Below, one piece after another: positions 1 to 8,671 of a DNA stretch of 64,000 bases (the stretch's first letter is position 1; every line of letters begins with the position of its first letter). The notes below the pieces were generated by a model. The model had not been told where the DNA came from. It made no database searches and was given only the letters and a program-made list of their open reading frames with translations. The position numbers and the translations under genes were made by a program. This stretch comes from Endozoicomonas sp. NE40 (GTDB lineage: Bacteria > Pseudomonadota > Gammaproteobacteria > Pseudomonadales > Endozoicomonadaceae): contig NZ_JBEWTB010000002.1 of assembly GCF_040549045.1 (NCBI RefSeq), positions 1,271,501 through 1,335,500 on the forward strand, read 5' to 3'.

Positions 1-1
1 C

Positions 2-88
2 CGATTCCTGATACACTACGCCCACCCTGTTATTCCCCCGGCACCCGACAAAACATCCGGTGCTGAAGTGACTGAGAACACACTTTGA
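2..88 (+). CDS. C-terminal end of an upstream gene (possibly hemA)
   Basis: An open frame enters from the left edge and stops at 86-88, two bases before the prfA ATG at 91. Only 28 residues are visible. They are proline-rich and end in an acidic, hydrophilic tail, which I cannot assign by motif. In many gammaproteobacteria glutamyl-tRNA reductase (hemA) lies directly upstream of prfA-prmC, so a hemA C-terminus is the best contextual guess. The other two plus-strand frames also stop within this stretch, so the reading frame itself is not certain. Confidence 0.35.
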   Translation, partial: RFLIHYAHPVIPPAPDKTSGAEVTENTL

Positions 89-90
89 CA

Positions 91-1200
91 ATGAAAGACT
101 CTACCTTTGTCAGCCTGAGCAGCAACCTGACAATCAAACTCGACAACCTGCTGGACCGCTATGAAGAGATTGCTGCACTGCTGAGCGATCCGGAAGTGAT
201 TGGCGATCAGGATAAATTTCGCAAACTGTCCAAAGAATACGCCGAACTGGAACCTGTGGTTCAGGCTTATCAGGAATACCGTCAGGTCATTGAAAACATG
301 GAAGAAGCCCGGGCCATGACCGAAGAGGATGACCCTGAAATGGCGGAAATGGCAGAAGAAGAACTGCGCGAAGGCAGAGAACAACTGCCCGGCCTGGAGC
401 AAAATCTCCAACTGCTGCTGCTGCCAAAAGATCCCCGTGACGCTTCCAATACCTTCCTGGAAATCCGTGCCGGTACCGGTGGTGACGAAGCCGCTATTTT
501 TGCCGGCGACCTGTTCCGCATGTACTCCCGCTATGCCGAGAAGCGGGGCTGGAAAATCGAAATTATCAGTGCCAACGATGGCGAACACGGTGGTTACCGT
601 GAAATTATCACCCGCATTGTCGGCAATGCCGTTTACGGGCGACTGAAGTTTGAATCCGGCGCTCACCGTGTTCAGCGTGTTCCGGAAACGGAGTCCCAGG
701 GGCGCATCCACACCTCTGCCTGTACGGTGGCCATTATGCCTGAGCCGGACGAACAGGAAGCCATTGAGATCAAAAAGGAAGACCTTCGGGTAGACACCTT
801 CCGCTCCTCCGGTGCCGGTGGTCAGCACGTTAACACCACCGACTCGGCGATTCGTCTGACTCACCTGCCAACCGGCATTGTGGTGGAATGTCAGGACGAA
901 CGTTCCCAGCACAAAAACCGCGCCAAGGCGATGGCACTGCTGTCGGCCAAACTGCAAACCGCACAGGACGAGGCAGCCGCCAAAGAGATCAGCGATGCCC
1001 GTAAAAGCCTGGTAGGCAGCGGTGACCGTTCCGAGCGCATCCGTACCTACAACTATCCTCAGGGGCGGGTTACCGATCACCGCATCAACCTGACTCTGTA
1101 CAAACTGTCTGAAATTATCGAAGGCGACCTCGACCCGGTGGTTGAACCGCTGTTACAGGAGCACCAGGCAGAATTGCTGACAGGTCTGTCCAATGATTGA
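91..1200 (+). CDS. prfA: Peptide chain release factor 1 (RF1)
   Basis: RF1 recognises UAA and UAG in the ribosomal A site and triggers hydrolysis of peptidyl-tRNA. The protein has the class-I release factor layout: an N-terminal helical domain, then the PxT-type codon-recognition tripeptide in RVPETESQGRIHTSA, then the catalytic GGQ in SSGAGGQHVNTTDSA, followed by ERSQHKNRAKA. The 369 residues compare with 360 in E. coli. An in-frame TTG at 85 would add two residues but overlaps the preceding stop, so the ATG at 91 is preferred. No strong Shine-Dalgarno is seen, which fits translational coupling to the upstream frame. prmC overlaps the 3' end by 8 bases; its product methylates the GGQ glutamine of RF1. 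Confidence 0.97.
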   Translation: MKDSTFVSLSSNLTIKLDNLLDRYEEIAALLSDPEVIGDQDKFRKLSKEYAELEPVVQAYQEYRQVIENMEEARAMTEEDDPEMAEMAEEELREGREQLPGLEQNLQLLLLPKDPRDASNTFLEIRAGTGGDEAAIFAGDLFRMYSRYAEKRGWKIEIISANDGEHGGYREIITRIVGNAVYGRLKFESGAHRVQRVPETESQGRIHTSACTVAIMPEPDEQEAIEIKKEDLRVDTFRSSGAGGQHVNTTDSAIRLTHLPTGIVVECQDERSQHKNRAKAMALLSAKLQTAQDEAAAKEISDARKSLVGSGDRSERIRTYNYPQGRVTDHRINLTLYKLSEIIEGDLDPVVEPLLQEHQAELLTGLSND

Positions 1201-2035
1201 TTGCCGGATTGATCGACTGCTGAGCTGGGCAACAGAGCTTCTGACAGACAGTGAAACAGCTCGCCTGGACGCTGAAGTTCTGCTGTGCCATATCCTCCAG
1301 AAAGACCGAAGCTTTCTGTTTACCTGGCCAGAACATGAACTGAGCGAGCAACAGCTGTCTGATTTCAAACAGCTGGTTGTACAGCGTCAAAAAGGGACTC
1401 CCGTCGCCTACCTGACCGGCGAGCGCGATTTCTGGACGCTGAAGCTGGCGGTTTCACCGGCCACCCTGATTCCCCGTCCTGACACAGAACTTCTGGTTGA
1501 ACAGGCACTGGCAAAAGAACTGCCGGAAAATGCTACTGTCGCAGACCTGGGTACAGGCACCGGCGCTATTGCGCTGGCTATGGCTAGTGAACAAAGACAG
1601 TGGACAGTGGTCGGAGTTGATAAGTTTAAGGACGCAGTAAAGCTGGCTGAACAGAATGCCCGGAACAATAGCATTAACAATGTGACGTTCTATCAGGGCA
1701 GCTGGTGTGAAGCGCTTCCAGACGACAATTACCATATGATCGTCAGCAATCCGCCTTATATCTGCAGTGATGACAAACATCTGAGCCAGGGCGATGTTCG
1801 CTTTGAACCCGAAACAGCCCTGGCATCGGGTGCTGATGGTTTAGACGACATTCGCATTATCATTCAGCAAGCCGTTTCCAAACTGCAAAATGGTGGCTGG
1901 CTGTTGTTGGAACATGGCTATCATCAGGCTGAATCAATACAGCAACTGATGCGCCATGCTGGATTCAGCAGGGTGTCAACGGTTCAGGACTTGTCTGGGC
2001 ACGACCGTGTAACGCAGGGGCAACTCTTCTTCTGA
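1193..2035 (+). CDS. prmC: Release factor glutamine methyltransferase PrmC (HemK)
   Basis: PrmC uses S-adenosylmethionine to methylate the glutamine of the GGQ motif in RF1 and RF2. The 280-residue protein has the family layout. An N-terminal helical release-factor-binding domain (residues 1-75) is followed by PRPDTELLVE, the SAM-binding ADLGTGTGAIALA and the catalytic SNPPYI motif that holds the target glutamine. E. coli PrmC is 277 residues. The ATG overlaps the end of prfA by 8 bases, the usual prfA-prmC coupling of enzyme and substrate. A 340-base gene-free stretch follows. Confidence 0.97.
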   Translation: MIDCRIDRLLSWATELLTDSETARLDAEVLLCHILQKDRSFLFTWPEHELSEQQLSDFKQLVVQRQKGTPVAYLTGERDFWTLKLAVSPATLIPRPDTELLVEQALAKELPENATVADLGTGTGAIALAMASEQRQWTVVGVDKFKDAVKLAEQNARNNSINNVTFYQGSWCEALPDDNYHMIVSNPPYICSDDKHLSQGDVRFEPETALASGADGLDDIRIIIQQAVSKLQNGGWLLLEHGYHQAESIQQLMRHAGFSRVSTVQDLSGHDRVTQGQLFF

Positions 2036-2069
2036 CAGCTCTTTTCAGACAGCTCTTTCTGATAACAAT

Positions 2070-2142
2070 GAACGCCTGATGAGATTTTTCGAGCAAACCT
2101 GTTAAGTATTTTTACTAACAAACTGCTTCCGATCAGGCGTTC
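2070..2142. repeat. 11-bp perfect inverted repeat between prmC and nhaA
   Basis: GAACGCCTGAT at 2070-2080 is repeated in inverted orientation at 2132-2142, separated by 51 bases. The rest of 2036-2377 shows no gene. It is moderately AT-rich and could hold the nhaA promoter and a long leader. The dyad could be a long-loop RNA hairpin or a DNA operator. No U-tract follows, so it is not a standard intrinsic terminator. Confidence 0.5.
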
Positions 2143-2377
2143 CCGGTCTTATAATCCTTCCTGTAGACATCTTTTTGATTGGCCACTTTATAAACGGCAG
2201 TTAAGGACTTATGTACTCTGCTCTTTGTTTTTCAGAGAACCCTGCTACTGCGCCCAAGGCTCACCTCGAGTGTTTAACCAAAAAGCTGTTGTAAATTTAC
2301 CCATGTAAACCTGCATTCTCGGTATGACCTGCCTGTCAAAACAACGTCATACTTAAAGAACAAAAACGGGAGTCGCA

Positions 2378-3610
2378 ATGCATTTACGACGGCTACACCA
2401 CTTTTTACGACAGGATTACGCTGTTGGCGTTCTACTGATTGTTGCGGCTATTCTTGCCAAAATTGCTGTTAACTCGCCTCTGGCTGACTATTACGACCTG
2501 CTTCTGCAGCTACCGGTTAACTTCAGCGTTGGCCCACTGGAAATTAACAAACCTCTGCTACTCTGGATCAATGATGGCCTGATGGCTGTATTCTTTCTGC
2601 TGATTGGTCTGGAAGTAAAATATGAAATTCTCAGAGGTGACCTGAGTACTCCGGCACAAATCGCACTGCCCGGCGTTGCTGCCATTGGCGGCATGGTCGT
2701 TCCCGCCCTGGTCTACATTTTTTTTAATTATAAAGACCCACTCGCCATGCAGGGCTGGGCTATTCCTGCCGCCACGGATATTGCTTTTGCTGTAGGCATT
2801 CTGGCACTTCTGGGAAAACAGGTACCTACCTCGCTGAAAACATTCCTGCTGGCGCTGGCTATTTTTGACGACCTGGGTGCCATCGTCATCATTGCCCTGT
2901 TTTACACGTCAGAAATGTCTGTTGCCTCCATGATCCTGGGCTCCATTTTCCTTGCCACCCTGGTCACCATGAACCGTCTGAACGTGGCGAAAACCGGCCC
3001 CTATCTGTTTGTTGGCGCACTACTCTGGATATGCGTACTGAAATCCGGAGTACATGCCACTCTGGCTGGCGTACTGCTGGCTTTCACCATACCGTTAAAC
3101 CTCAGGGACAGAAAAGGCCGCTCTCCACTAAAAGCGCTGCAACACAAACTGCACAGCAGGGTGAACTATGTCATCCTGCCTATTTTCGCCTTTGCCAACG
3201 CAGGCATTGAGTTAAGCCTGTCGCAGCTTCAGTCACTCTTTTCACCCATTCCACTGGGGATCATGATGGGACTGTTTGTGGGTAAGCAAGTGGGTGTATT
3301 CACCTTCTGCTATGTAGCTATCAAAGCTGGAATTGCCAAAATGCCACCCGGAGCCAACTGGGCTCAGCTCTATGGCTTGTCAATTCTTTGCGGTATCGGT
3401 TTTACCATGAGCCTGTTTATTGGCTCCCTCGCTTTCGAAGAGTTGGGTATTGCCTATCTGGCAACCGATCGCATTGGCATTCTTGCCGGGTCATTCCTGT
3501 CAGCTGTTGTTGGATATTATGTTCTGAAACGCAGCTCTCAGTCTGGGGAACACTCAACCTCCAAAGCATCTTCTCCCCCCTCTACACCCTCTACCCCGGA
3601 GGCTCAATAG
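2378..3610 (+). CDS. nhaA: Na+/H+ antiporter NhaA
   Basis: NhaA is an inner-membrane antiporter that exports one Na+ (or Li+) for two protons and supports pH and sodium homeostasis, a need of marine bacteria. The 410-residue protein starts at an ATG preceded by CGGGAG and has about twelve hydrophobic segments. Family signatures are visible: LIGLEVKYEILRGDLS near residue 80, PAATDIAFAVGILALLG near 130, and the paired aspartates of LAIFDDLGAI, which correspond to the cation-binding Asp163-Asp164 of E. coli. The C-terminal 25 residues form a Ser/Pro/Thr-rich hydrophilic tail, making it slightly longer than the 388-residue E. coli protein. It is monocistronic by spacing. Confidence 0.96.
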   Translation: MHLRRLHHFLRQDYAVGVLLIVAAILAKIAVNSPLADYYDLLLQLPVNFSVGPLEINKPLLLWINDGLMAVFFLLIGLEVKYEILRGDLSTPAQIALPGVAAIGGMVVPALVYIFFNYKDPLAMQGWAIPAATDIAFAVGILALLGKQVPTSLKTFLLALAIFDDLGAIVIIALFYTSEMSVASMILGSIFLATLVTMNRLNVAKTGPYLFVGALLWICVLKSGVHATLAGVLLAFTIPLNLRDRKGRSPLKALQHKLHSRVNYVILPIFAFANAGIELSLSQLQSLFSPIPLGIMMGLFVGKQVGVFTFCYVAIKAGIAKMPPGANWAQLYGLSILCGIGFTMSLFIGSLAFEELGIAYLATDRIGILAGSFLSAVVGYYVLKRSSQSGEHSTSKASSPPSTPSTPEAQ

Positions 3611-3630
3611 AAGGGGCGGCTTAATTTCGT

Positions 3631-3636
3631 TATAAT
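3631..3636 (+). promoter_or_regulatory. Putative -10 box of hemH
   Basis: A perfect TATAAT followed by CGCG lies 38 bases before the hemH ATG. No convincing -35 hexamer is visible at 16-18 bases upstream. The GC discriminator is the same type as seen at 10194 and 13390. Confidence 0.35.
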
Positions 3637-3674
3637 CGCGATTCTTCAGGCCCTTCTAGAAATGGTGTGGATGG

Positions 3675-4697
3675 ATGGAAGCAAAGGCAGCTTTACTGGT
3701 CAATCTGGGCTCACCGGACAGTCCGACAGAAGAGGATGTTCGTCGCTATCTGGACGAGTTCCTGATGGACAAAAATGTAATCGACCTGCCCTGGCCGCTA
3801 CGGCGACTGATTGTCAGCCTGTTTGTACTACCGAAAAGACCGGCACAATCGGCTGAAGCATACTCCTCCGTATGGACAGACGAAGGGTCGCCACTGATCA
3901 ACATCAGCTACCGGCTACTGGAGCAGGTTCGCCAACATACCGATATGCCGGTTGAACTGGCTATGCGCTATGGCCGTCCTGACATGGAAAGCGCCATCGT
4001 CAAACTGGCAAGCAAGCCTGAAATAAAAGAACTGCTGCTGTTCCCCCTTTATCCACACTACGCCATGTCAACGGTCAAAACCGTTATTGATAAAGCTCAG
4101 GCCATTATTTCAGACAACCAGTTACCCATTTCGCTCAATATCCATCCGGTGTTTTATGACCATGATGATTATATTGATGCACTGGTCAACATTGCCCGGC
4201 CCTGGCTGGAAAAAGACTATGACCACCTGATATTCAGTTATCATGGGGTGCCTGAACGACACATCACCAAAGATGACCCAACCGGCAGTCACTGCCTGAA
4301 ATCAGGCGACTGCTGTCATAAGCCTTCTTTTGCCCACCACACCTGTTACCGACATCAGGTTTACCGAACCTCTGCCAGCTTTGTGGAAAAAGCCGGTATC
4401 CCTGTGGATAAATACAGCGTGGCATTTCAATCGAAAATAGGCCGTGACAAATGGCTGGAGCCGTCCACACTGGACACCATCAGACAACAGGCAGAACAGG
4501 GCGCAAAAAAGCTGCTGGTCATCTGTCCGGCTTTTGTTTCAGACTGTCTGGAAACGCTGGAAGAGATTGCCGTGGAAGCCAGGGAAGCGTTTATTAAAGC
4601 CGGGGGTGAATCCCTTGAACTGATTCCCTGCCTGAATGATAACCCGGAGTGGGCAAGGCTCCTGAGCAGCTGGCTGGAGCAGCCTCTCAAGGCCTGA
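3675..4697 (+). CDS. hemH: Ferrochelatase
   Basis: Ferrochelatase inserts Fe2+ into protoporphyrin IX in the last step of heme synthesis, at the cytoplasmic membrane face. The 340-residue protein opens with the family start AALLVNLGSPDSPTEEDVRRYL. It contains the catalytic histidine in FSYHGVPERH (about residue 195) and the C-terminal SDCLETLEEIAVEAR segment with the conserved glutamate. Between them, a cysteine-rich insert (CLKSGDCC followed by HHTCYRHQ) resembles the form in Shewanella-like ferrochelatases. E. coli HemH (320 residues) has a shorter segment there. Another ATG at 3662 is in a different frame. Confidence 0.96.
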   Translation: MEAKAALLVNLGSPDSPTEEDVRRYLDEFLMDKNVIDLPWPLRRLIVSLFVLPKRPAQSAEAYSSVWTDEGSPLINISYRLLEQVRQHTDMPVELAMRYGRPDMESAIVKLASKPEIKELLLFPLYPHYAMSTVKTVIDKAQAIISDNQLPISLNIHPVFYDHDDYIDALVNIARPWLEKDYDHLIFSYHGVPERHITKDDPTGSHCLKSGDCCHKPSFAHHTCYRHQVYRTSASFVEKAGIPVDKYSVAFQSKIGRDKWLEPSTLDTIRQQAEQGAKKLLVICPAFVSDCLETLEEIAVEAREAFIKAGGESLELIPCLNDNPEWARLLSSWLEQPLKA

Positions 4698-4716
4698 CGC
4701 TATAGGGACCAGCCTG

Positions 4717-5313
4717 CTACAGGGTTTTCATAAAATCCTGTAGCTTTTGATCCGCAAACAAACGCTCCAGCACATCGCTCAATACCTGGTTCACCAACTC
4801 CTCATTTTTTTTGTCCGAAGGAGCCTTGGGAACCCGTTCCAGGATATCGGCACTGTAAGAGCCTTCAAAACGCTTGCCAGCGTGCATGACTGCGACCCGG
4901 ATTTTTGCTTTGACTTCAACCTGCGTTACATAGCTGCCCTCAGGAACTCTGTATTCCAGCGAATCCAGATACACCTGAAACTGCGGTGCATTGCCGGACG
5001 CTACCACAGAGGCTCCCATCTCCCTCAGCCCCCGTTCAACCGCAGAGCGCAGTGCCAGAGGCAGATTATCTCTGGCGGTAATCACATTAGTGTCGTATAC
5101 ACCGCCACGATGACCAATAACGGGAGTCAGGCGCTCATCGAAAACCGTCACCGATACGCTTGAACTGAGAGTACCCCTGGTCGACTCTGCCACAGTGACA
5201 GAAGGGTTAACTTTTACAGCCTGAGGGCTCATGGCACAGCCGCCAAGCGTCAGCAACACCCCCAGACCCGTCATAGGCAACAGTTTTTGCCAGCGTGATT
5301 TTGTTATCGTCAT
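4717..5313 (-). CDS. YajG-family lipoprotein
   Basis: This is a predicted outer-membrane or periplasmic lipoprotein of 198 residues. A charged N-terminus is followed by a hydrophobic stretch and the lipobox LTLGGC, with Cys26 as the lipidated residue. The mature part has the YajG arrangement: a VNPSVTV segment, VTVFDER, a central helix LRSAVERGLREMGA, then a beta-rich region ending in a helix LSDVLERLF. E. coli YajG is 192 residues. The family's function is unknown. It is convergent with hemH, only 19 bases apart. Confidence 0.85.
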   Translation of the reverse strand: MTITKSRWQKLLPMTGLGVLLTLGGCAMSPQAVKVNPSVTVAESTRGTLSSSVSVTVFDERLTPVIGHRGGVYDTNVITARDNLPLALRSAVERGLREMGASVVASGNAPQFQVYLDSLEYRVPEGSYVTQVEVKAKIRVAVMHAGKRFEGSYSADILERVPKAPSDKKNEELVNQVLSDVLERLFADQKLQDFMKTL

Positions 5314-5587
5314 TGAACTGCATCCTTAGTTTTTACTCAGCTACTCTCAATTTGCTTCTGTAGTCTCCATTGTTCACAACCGCTTGGCAAATCCAACAGA
5401 TGGATATATAGTGCCAAAAAGAGAAGTAAAAATACCTACAACACGAACCAACAAGATGAACTCTGCAAGCACAGTCAATACAGGTATAGCCAATCAGCCG
5501 GTCAGCCGGTCGACCTGTACTTATTCCACTACACGCTCCATCACTTTTTCTATAGAGAACATCAAGAACCTGTTCCTGCCTTCCCGC

Positions 5588-5608
5588 ATGCTTCTGCTAC
5601 TGCCCTGA
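5588..5608 (+). promoter_or_regulatory. leuL: Possible leu leader peptide (four Leu codons)
   Basis: The stretch 5314-5798 upstream of leuA holds no convincing gene. A short frame ending at 5608 reads Met-Leu-Leu-Leu-Leu-Pro-stop (CTT CTG CTA CTG). It is open upstream to an ATG at 5456, so the leader could be 6 or about 50 residues. Consecutive Leu codons just before leuA are what a leucine attenuator would show. However, no clear terminator hairpin with a U-tract follows and the short form has no Shine-Dalgarno, so chance remains possible. Confidence 0.3.
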
Positions 5609-5798
5609 GCAGTATATCTATTTTCACCTTCGACCCAGATCCATTACGAACCGTTAACATTGAACGGGTCACTTAAATACCGGATCAGGCATAAAAAAAC
5701 ATTCTTTTACGTATATGGCTAACGCCGGTTAAAAGGTCGCCAGGATCACGGTTAAAAACAAATTACTAACTATTCCCAAAAAAACCAAGGACTGCATT

Positions 5799-7346
5799 AT
5801 GGACAATGAACAGGTGATTATTTTTGACACCACTCTGAGAGATGGTGAGCAAAGCCCCGGCGCATCAATGACCAAAGATGAGAAACTGCGCATCGCCAAA
5901 ACACTGGAAATGCTGAAAGTGGACGTGATTGAAGCGGGCTTTGCCATGGCCAGCCCCGGCGACTTTGATGCTGTCAAAAGCATTGCCAAAACCATTAAAG
6001 ACAGCGCCGTCTGCAGCCTGTCGCGGGCTCTGGAAAAAGATATTGACCGGGCAGCAGAAGCCTTGAAACCTGCAGATCGGGGGCGTATTCATACGTTTAT
6101 TGCCACATCTCCCATCCACATGCAGCACAAACTGCGCATGACTCCGGGGCAGGTTCTTGAACAGGCCGTCTTTGCCGTCAGACATGCCCGCAACCTGATT
6201 GATGACGTGGAGTTTTCCTGTGAAGACGCAGGTCGTTCAGAGCTGGACTTTCTGTGTCGTATTATTGAAGCAGCCATTGATGCCGGAGCGTCGACCATCA
6301 ACATTCCGGATACCGTCGGTTATGCGGTACCCCATCAGTTTGGTCACACCATTGCTCAGCTGATCGAGCGCATTCCCAATGCTGACAAGGCTGTCTTCTC
6401 GGTTCACTGCCATAACGATCTGGGGCTGGCTGTTGCCAACTCCCTGTCTGCTGTGGTCAATGGTGCGCGTCAGGTAGAATGTACCATCAACGGTCTGGGC
6501 GAACGGGCGGGTAACGCTTCCCTTGAAGAAATTGTTATGGCGATCAGGACCCGTAAAGATGAGCTGAATGTGACGACGGGCATCAATACCGCTCAAATCG
6601 TACCCGCCTCGCGACTGGTTTCCGGTATTACCGGCTTTCCGATTCAGCCCAACAAAGCCATTGTGGGTGCCAACGCGTTTGCCCACGAGTCCGGTATTCA
6701 TCAGGATGGTATGCTGAAGCATCGTGAAACCTATGAAATCATGAAGGCAGAAGACGTAGGCTGGCACGCCAACCGCCTGACGCTGGGGAAACTGTCTGGC
6801 AGAAATGCATTTAAGACGCGAATGTCAGAACTGGGCATCACATTTGCTGATCAGGAAGAGTTGAACGAAGCATTTGCCCGCTTCAAAGTGCTGGCAGACA
6901 AAAAATCAGACATTTTTGACGACGACCTGCAAGCATTAGTGAGTGACGTTCGCAACACCACCCCCCGGGAAAAATACCAGCTGGTTGACCTGCAGGCCTA
7001 TTCCAGAATGGGAACCATGCCGGAAGCGAAGCTGGTTATCAACATTGATGGTGAGGCAACAGAAGTGCGCAGCCAGGGAGATGGCCCCGTAGACGCCATT
7101 TTCAAAGCCATTGAAACAATTGCTAATTCACGCGCCCGTCTGGCATTGTATAATGTCAGCGCAATTACCAGTGGTACCGATTCTCAGGGCGACGTCAGTG
7201 TTCGCCTGGAGAGGGAAGGTCGCATTGTGAATGGCTCTGGCGCAGACACTGACATTGTCATTGCTTCTGCCAAGGCTTATATCAATGCGCTTAACCTGCT
7301 GGAATCGGATCACAGCAAAACCAATCCACAAACAGGAAATGTCTGA
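5799..7346 (+). CDS. leuA: 2-isopropylmalate synthase
   Basis: LeuA condenses acetyl-CoA with 2-ketoisovalerate, the committed step of leucine synthesis. The 515-residue protein (E. coli 523) has the DRE-TIM barrel start IIFDTTLRDGEQSPGASM with metal ligand Asp10. It also has the VHCHNDLGLAVAN metal-binding motif (about residue 203), the NGLGERAGNASLEE signature, and GIHQDGMLKH of the linker region. The last 120 residues form the regulatory LeuA dimer domain expected to bind leucine. An AAGGA Shine-Dalgarno lies upstream. A putative psi subunit and rimI follow at 6 and 11 bases, so leuA probably heads a three-gene unit. Confidence 0.97.
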   Translation: MDNEQVIIFDTTLRDGEQSPGASMTKDEKLRIAKTLEMLKVDVIEAGFAMASPGDFDAVKSIAKTIKDSAVCSLSRALEKDIDRAAEALKPADRGRIHTFIATSPIHMQHKLRMTPGQVLEQAVFAVRHARNLIDDVEFSCEDAGRSELDFLCRIIEAAIDAGASTINIPDTVGYAVPHQFGHTIAQLIERIPNADKAVFSVHCHNDLGLAVANSLSAVVNGARQVECTINGLGERAGNASLEEIVMAIRTRKDELNVTTGINTAQIVPASRLVSGITGFPIQPNKAIVGANAFAHESGIHQDGMLKHRETYEIMKAEDVGWHANRLTLGKLSGRNAFKTRMSELGITFADQEELNEAFARFKVLADKKSDIFDDDLQALVSDVRNTTPREKYQLVDLQAYSRMGTMPEAKLVINIDGEATEVRSQGDGPVDAIFKAIETIANSRARLALYNVSAITSGTDSQGDVSVRLEREGRIVNGSGADTDIVIASAKAYINALNLLESDHSKTNPQTGNV

Positions 7347-7352
7347 CCGTTA

Positions 7353-8198
7353 ATGACTGGCAGGATTACAGAACAGAGTCGACAGGACTATCTGGATGCG
7401 ATGGGAATACAGACGTGGTTCCCTCGCACCGTCCTGCCTAACGCCCTGGCTCATCGCGACTTCGATTTTCCGGAAGCGGTCACGGAGCCGGAAGAGTCTC
7501 AGGAGCTTACCGCCCGGGAAGCTATGCTGGCACTGGGTTTACCGGAGCATCTGGAGCAGCCGGAACCCGTTCCGGAGCCACCTGCCCGCCCGACTCTGGT
7601 GACGACTCCGGCAAAGCAACCAGAAAAGCGGGCGTCAAAAGCGCCTGCAACGGTTAAAAAGGACAAACCGGCACCAGCCACCAGCAAATTCCGTCTGGTG
7701 ACCCTGGCACCCAATGACGAGTGCCTGGTGATTGCAGAAATGCCGCATTCGGGTCTGAACCAGTTCACACGCTTCCATATGCGGCTGCTAAACGACATTT
7801 TACGTGCGATCAGGCACACCTCACAACCAGACCTGCCCATGAGCGAATTTGTCTGGCCTCTGGGTAATGTCGGTTTGATTGGACAGATGGACCAGGACGA
7901 CCATGCTGCCACTGACGCTGTCTGCGCCTACCTGAGCAACCAGTTCGGGCTGGCACGTCGTAAACTGGTGTTGCTCTTTGGTCCGGCTGCCGCCCGTTTT
8001 GTTATAGACCCTGAGCGCAGTTTCGAAGAACTGCGAGGCGTCCAGCCCGGCATGCATTCCGATCAGCGTTTTGCTGTCAGCCACGGACTGAACGAACTCA
8101 TGAAACTGCCCAACCTGAAGGCTGAAGCCTGGAAAGACCTGAAGCCTCTGCTGACTGGCCAGCCATCATTGCCAAAGCCTTCCACTGAAGAGAATTGA
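7353..8198 (+). CDS. Putative DNA polymerase III psi subunit (HolD-like)
   Basis: A 281-residue protein of no fully recognisable family. The N-terminus (QDYLDAMGIQTWFPR) is typical of a conserved protein encoded just before rimI in pseudomonads. Residues 70-115 form a Pro/Lys/Ala-rich linker, and residues 115-265 a globular domain with LGNVGLIGQMD and KLVLLFGPAAARFV. In P. aeruginosa the gene at this position encodes the divergent psi subunit of the replicase clamp loader complex. In E. coli, holD also precedes rimI. That synteny, rather than sequence, supports the assignment. The protein is about twice the size of E. coli psi because of the linker and N-terminal part. Confidence 0.6.
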   Translation: MTGRITEQSRQDYLDAMGIQTWFPRTVLPNALAHRDFDFPEAVTEPEESQELTAREAMLALGLPEHLEQPEPVPEPPARPTLVTTPAKQPEKRASKAPATVKKDKPAPATSKFRLVTLAPNDECLVIAEMPHSGLNQFTRFHMRLLNDILRAIRHTSQPDLPMSEFVWPLGNVGLIGQMDQDDHAATDAVCAYLSNQFGLARRKLVLLFGPAAARFVIDPERSFEELRGVQPGMHSDQRFAVSHGLNELMKLPNLKAEAWKDLKPLLTGQPSLPKPSTEEN

Positions 8199-8209
8199 TA
8201 CCGCACAGT

Positions 8210-8662
8210 ATGCTGTCCTTTCGTGATATGACACTGCAGGATCTCCCCTGCGTTACCCGGTTGGAAACTGAAGCCAGCGAACACCCCTGGAAAGCCCGTC
8301 ACTTTGAAGACAGTCTGGGCAAAGCCGGATATATCTGCTGCATTGCCAGTCTCAATGACCAGCACATCGGACACGGTGTGTTAATGACCGTTGCCGATGA
8401 GGCGCACCTGCTGATCATAACGATCAGCAAAGCCTGTCAGGGCAAAGGCTATGGCAGACAGTTGCTGCAATACCTGGTTGAACAGGCTCGCCAGCACGCC
8501 AATACACTGTTTCTGGAAGTCAGGGAGTCCAATGTGCCGGCGTTTAATCTGTACCTGAATGAAGGACTGAGCGAGATTGGCCGACGCAAAAACTACTACC
8601 CGGCAACGGGGCTTCACCCATCGGAAGACGCTATTGTTATGGCGCTGGACCTGAGTGTTTAA
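8210..8662 (+). CDS. rimI: Ribosomal protein S18 alanine N-acetyltransferase RimI
   Basis: RimI is a GNAT enzyme that acetylates the N-terminal alanine of ribosomal protein S18. The protein aligns along its length with E. coli RimI (148 residues): an N-terminal strand-helix with LETEASEHPW, the acetyl-CoA loop QGKGYGRQLL (motif A), and the C-terminal NYYPATG motif followed by the terminal MAL strand. An in-frame TTG at 8195 would overlap the previous stop, but the ATG at 8210 matches the E. coli N-terminus, giving 150 residues. It is the last gene of the leuA-psi-rimI unit and convergent with the lectin-like gene. Confidence 0.9.
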   Translation: MLSFRDMTLQDLPCVTRLETEASEHPWKARHFEDSLGKAGYICCIASLNDQHIGHGVLMTVADEAHLLIITISKACQGKGYGRQLLQYLVEQARQHANTLFLEVRESNVPAFNLYLNEGLSEIGRRKNYYPATGLHPSEDAIVMALDLSV

Positions 8663-8671
8663 CTTAACGGT

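Noticed and set aside
16..1080. A 354-codon minus-strand open frame antisense to prfA
   Set aside because: It mirrors the highly conserved prfA reading frame and shows no motif, signal or ribosome-binding site consistent with a gene.
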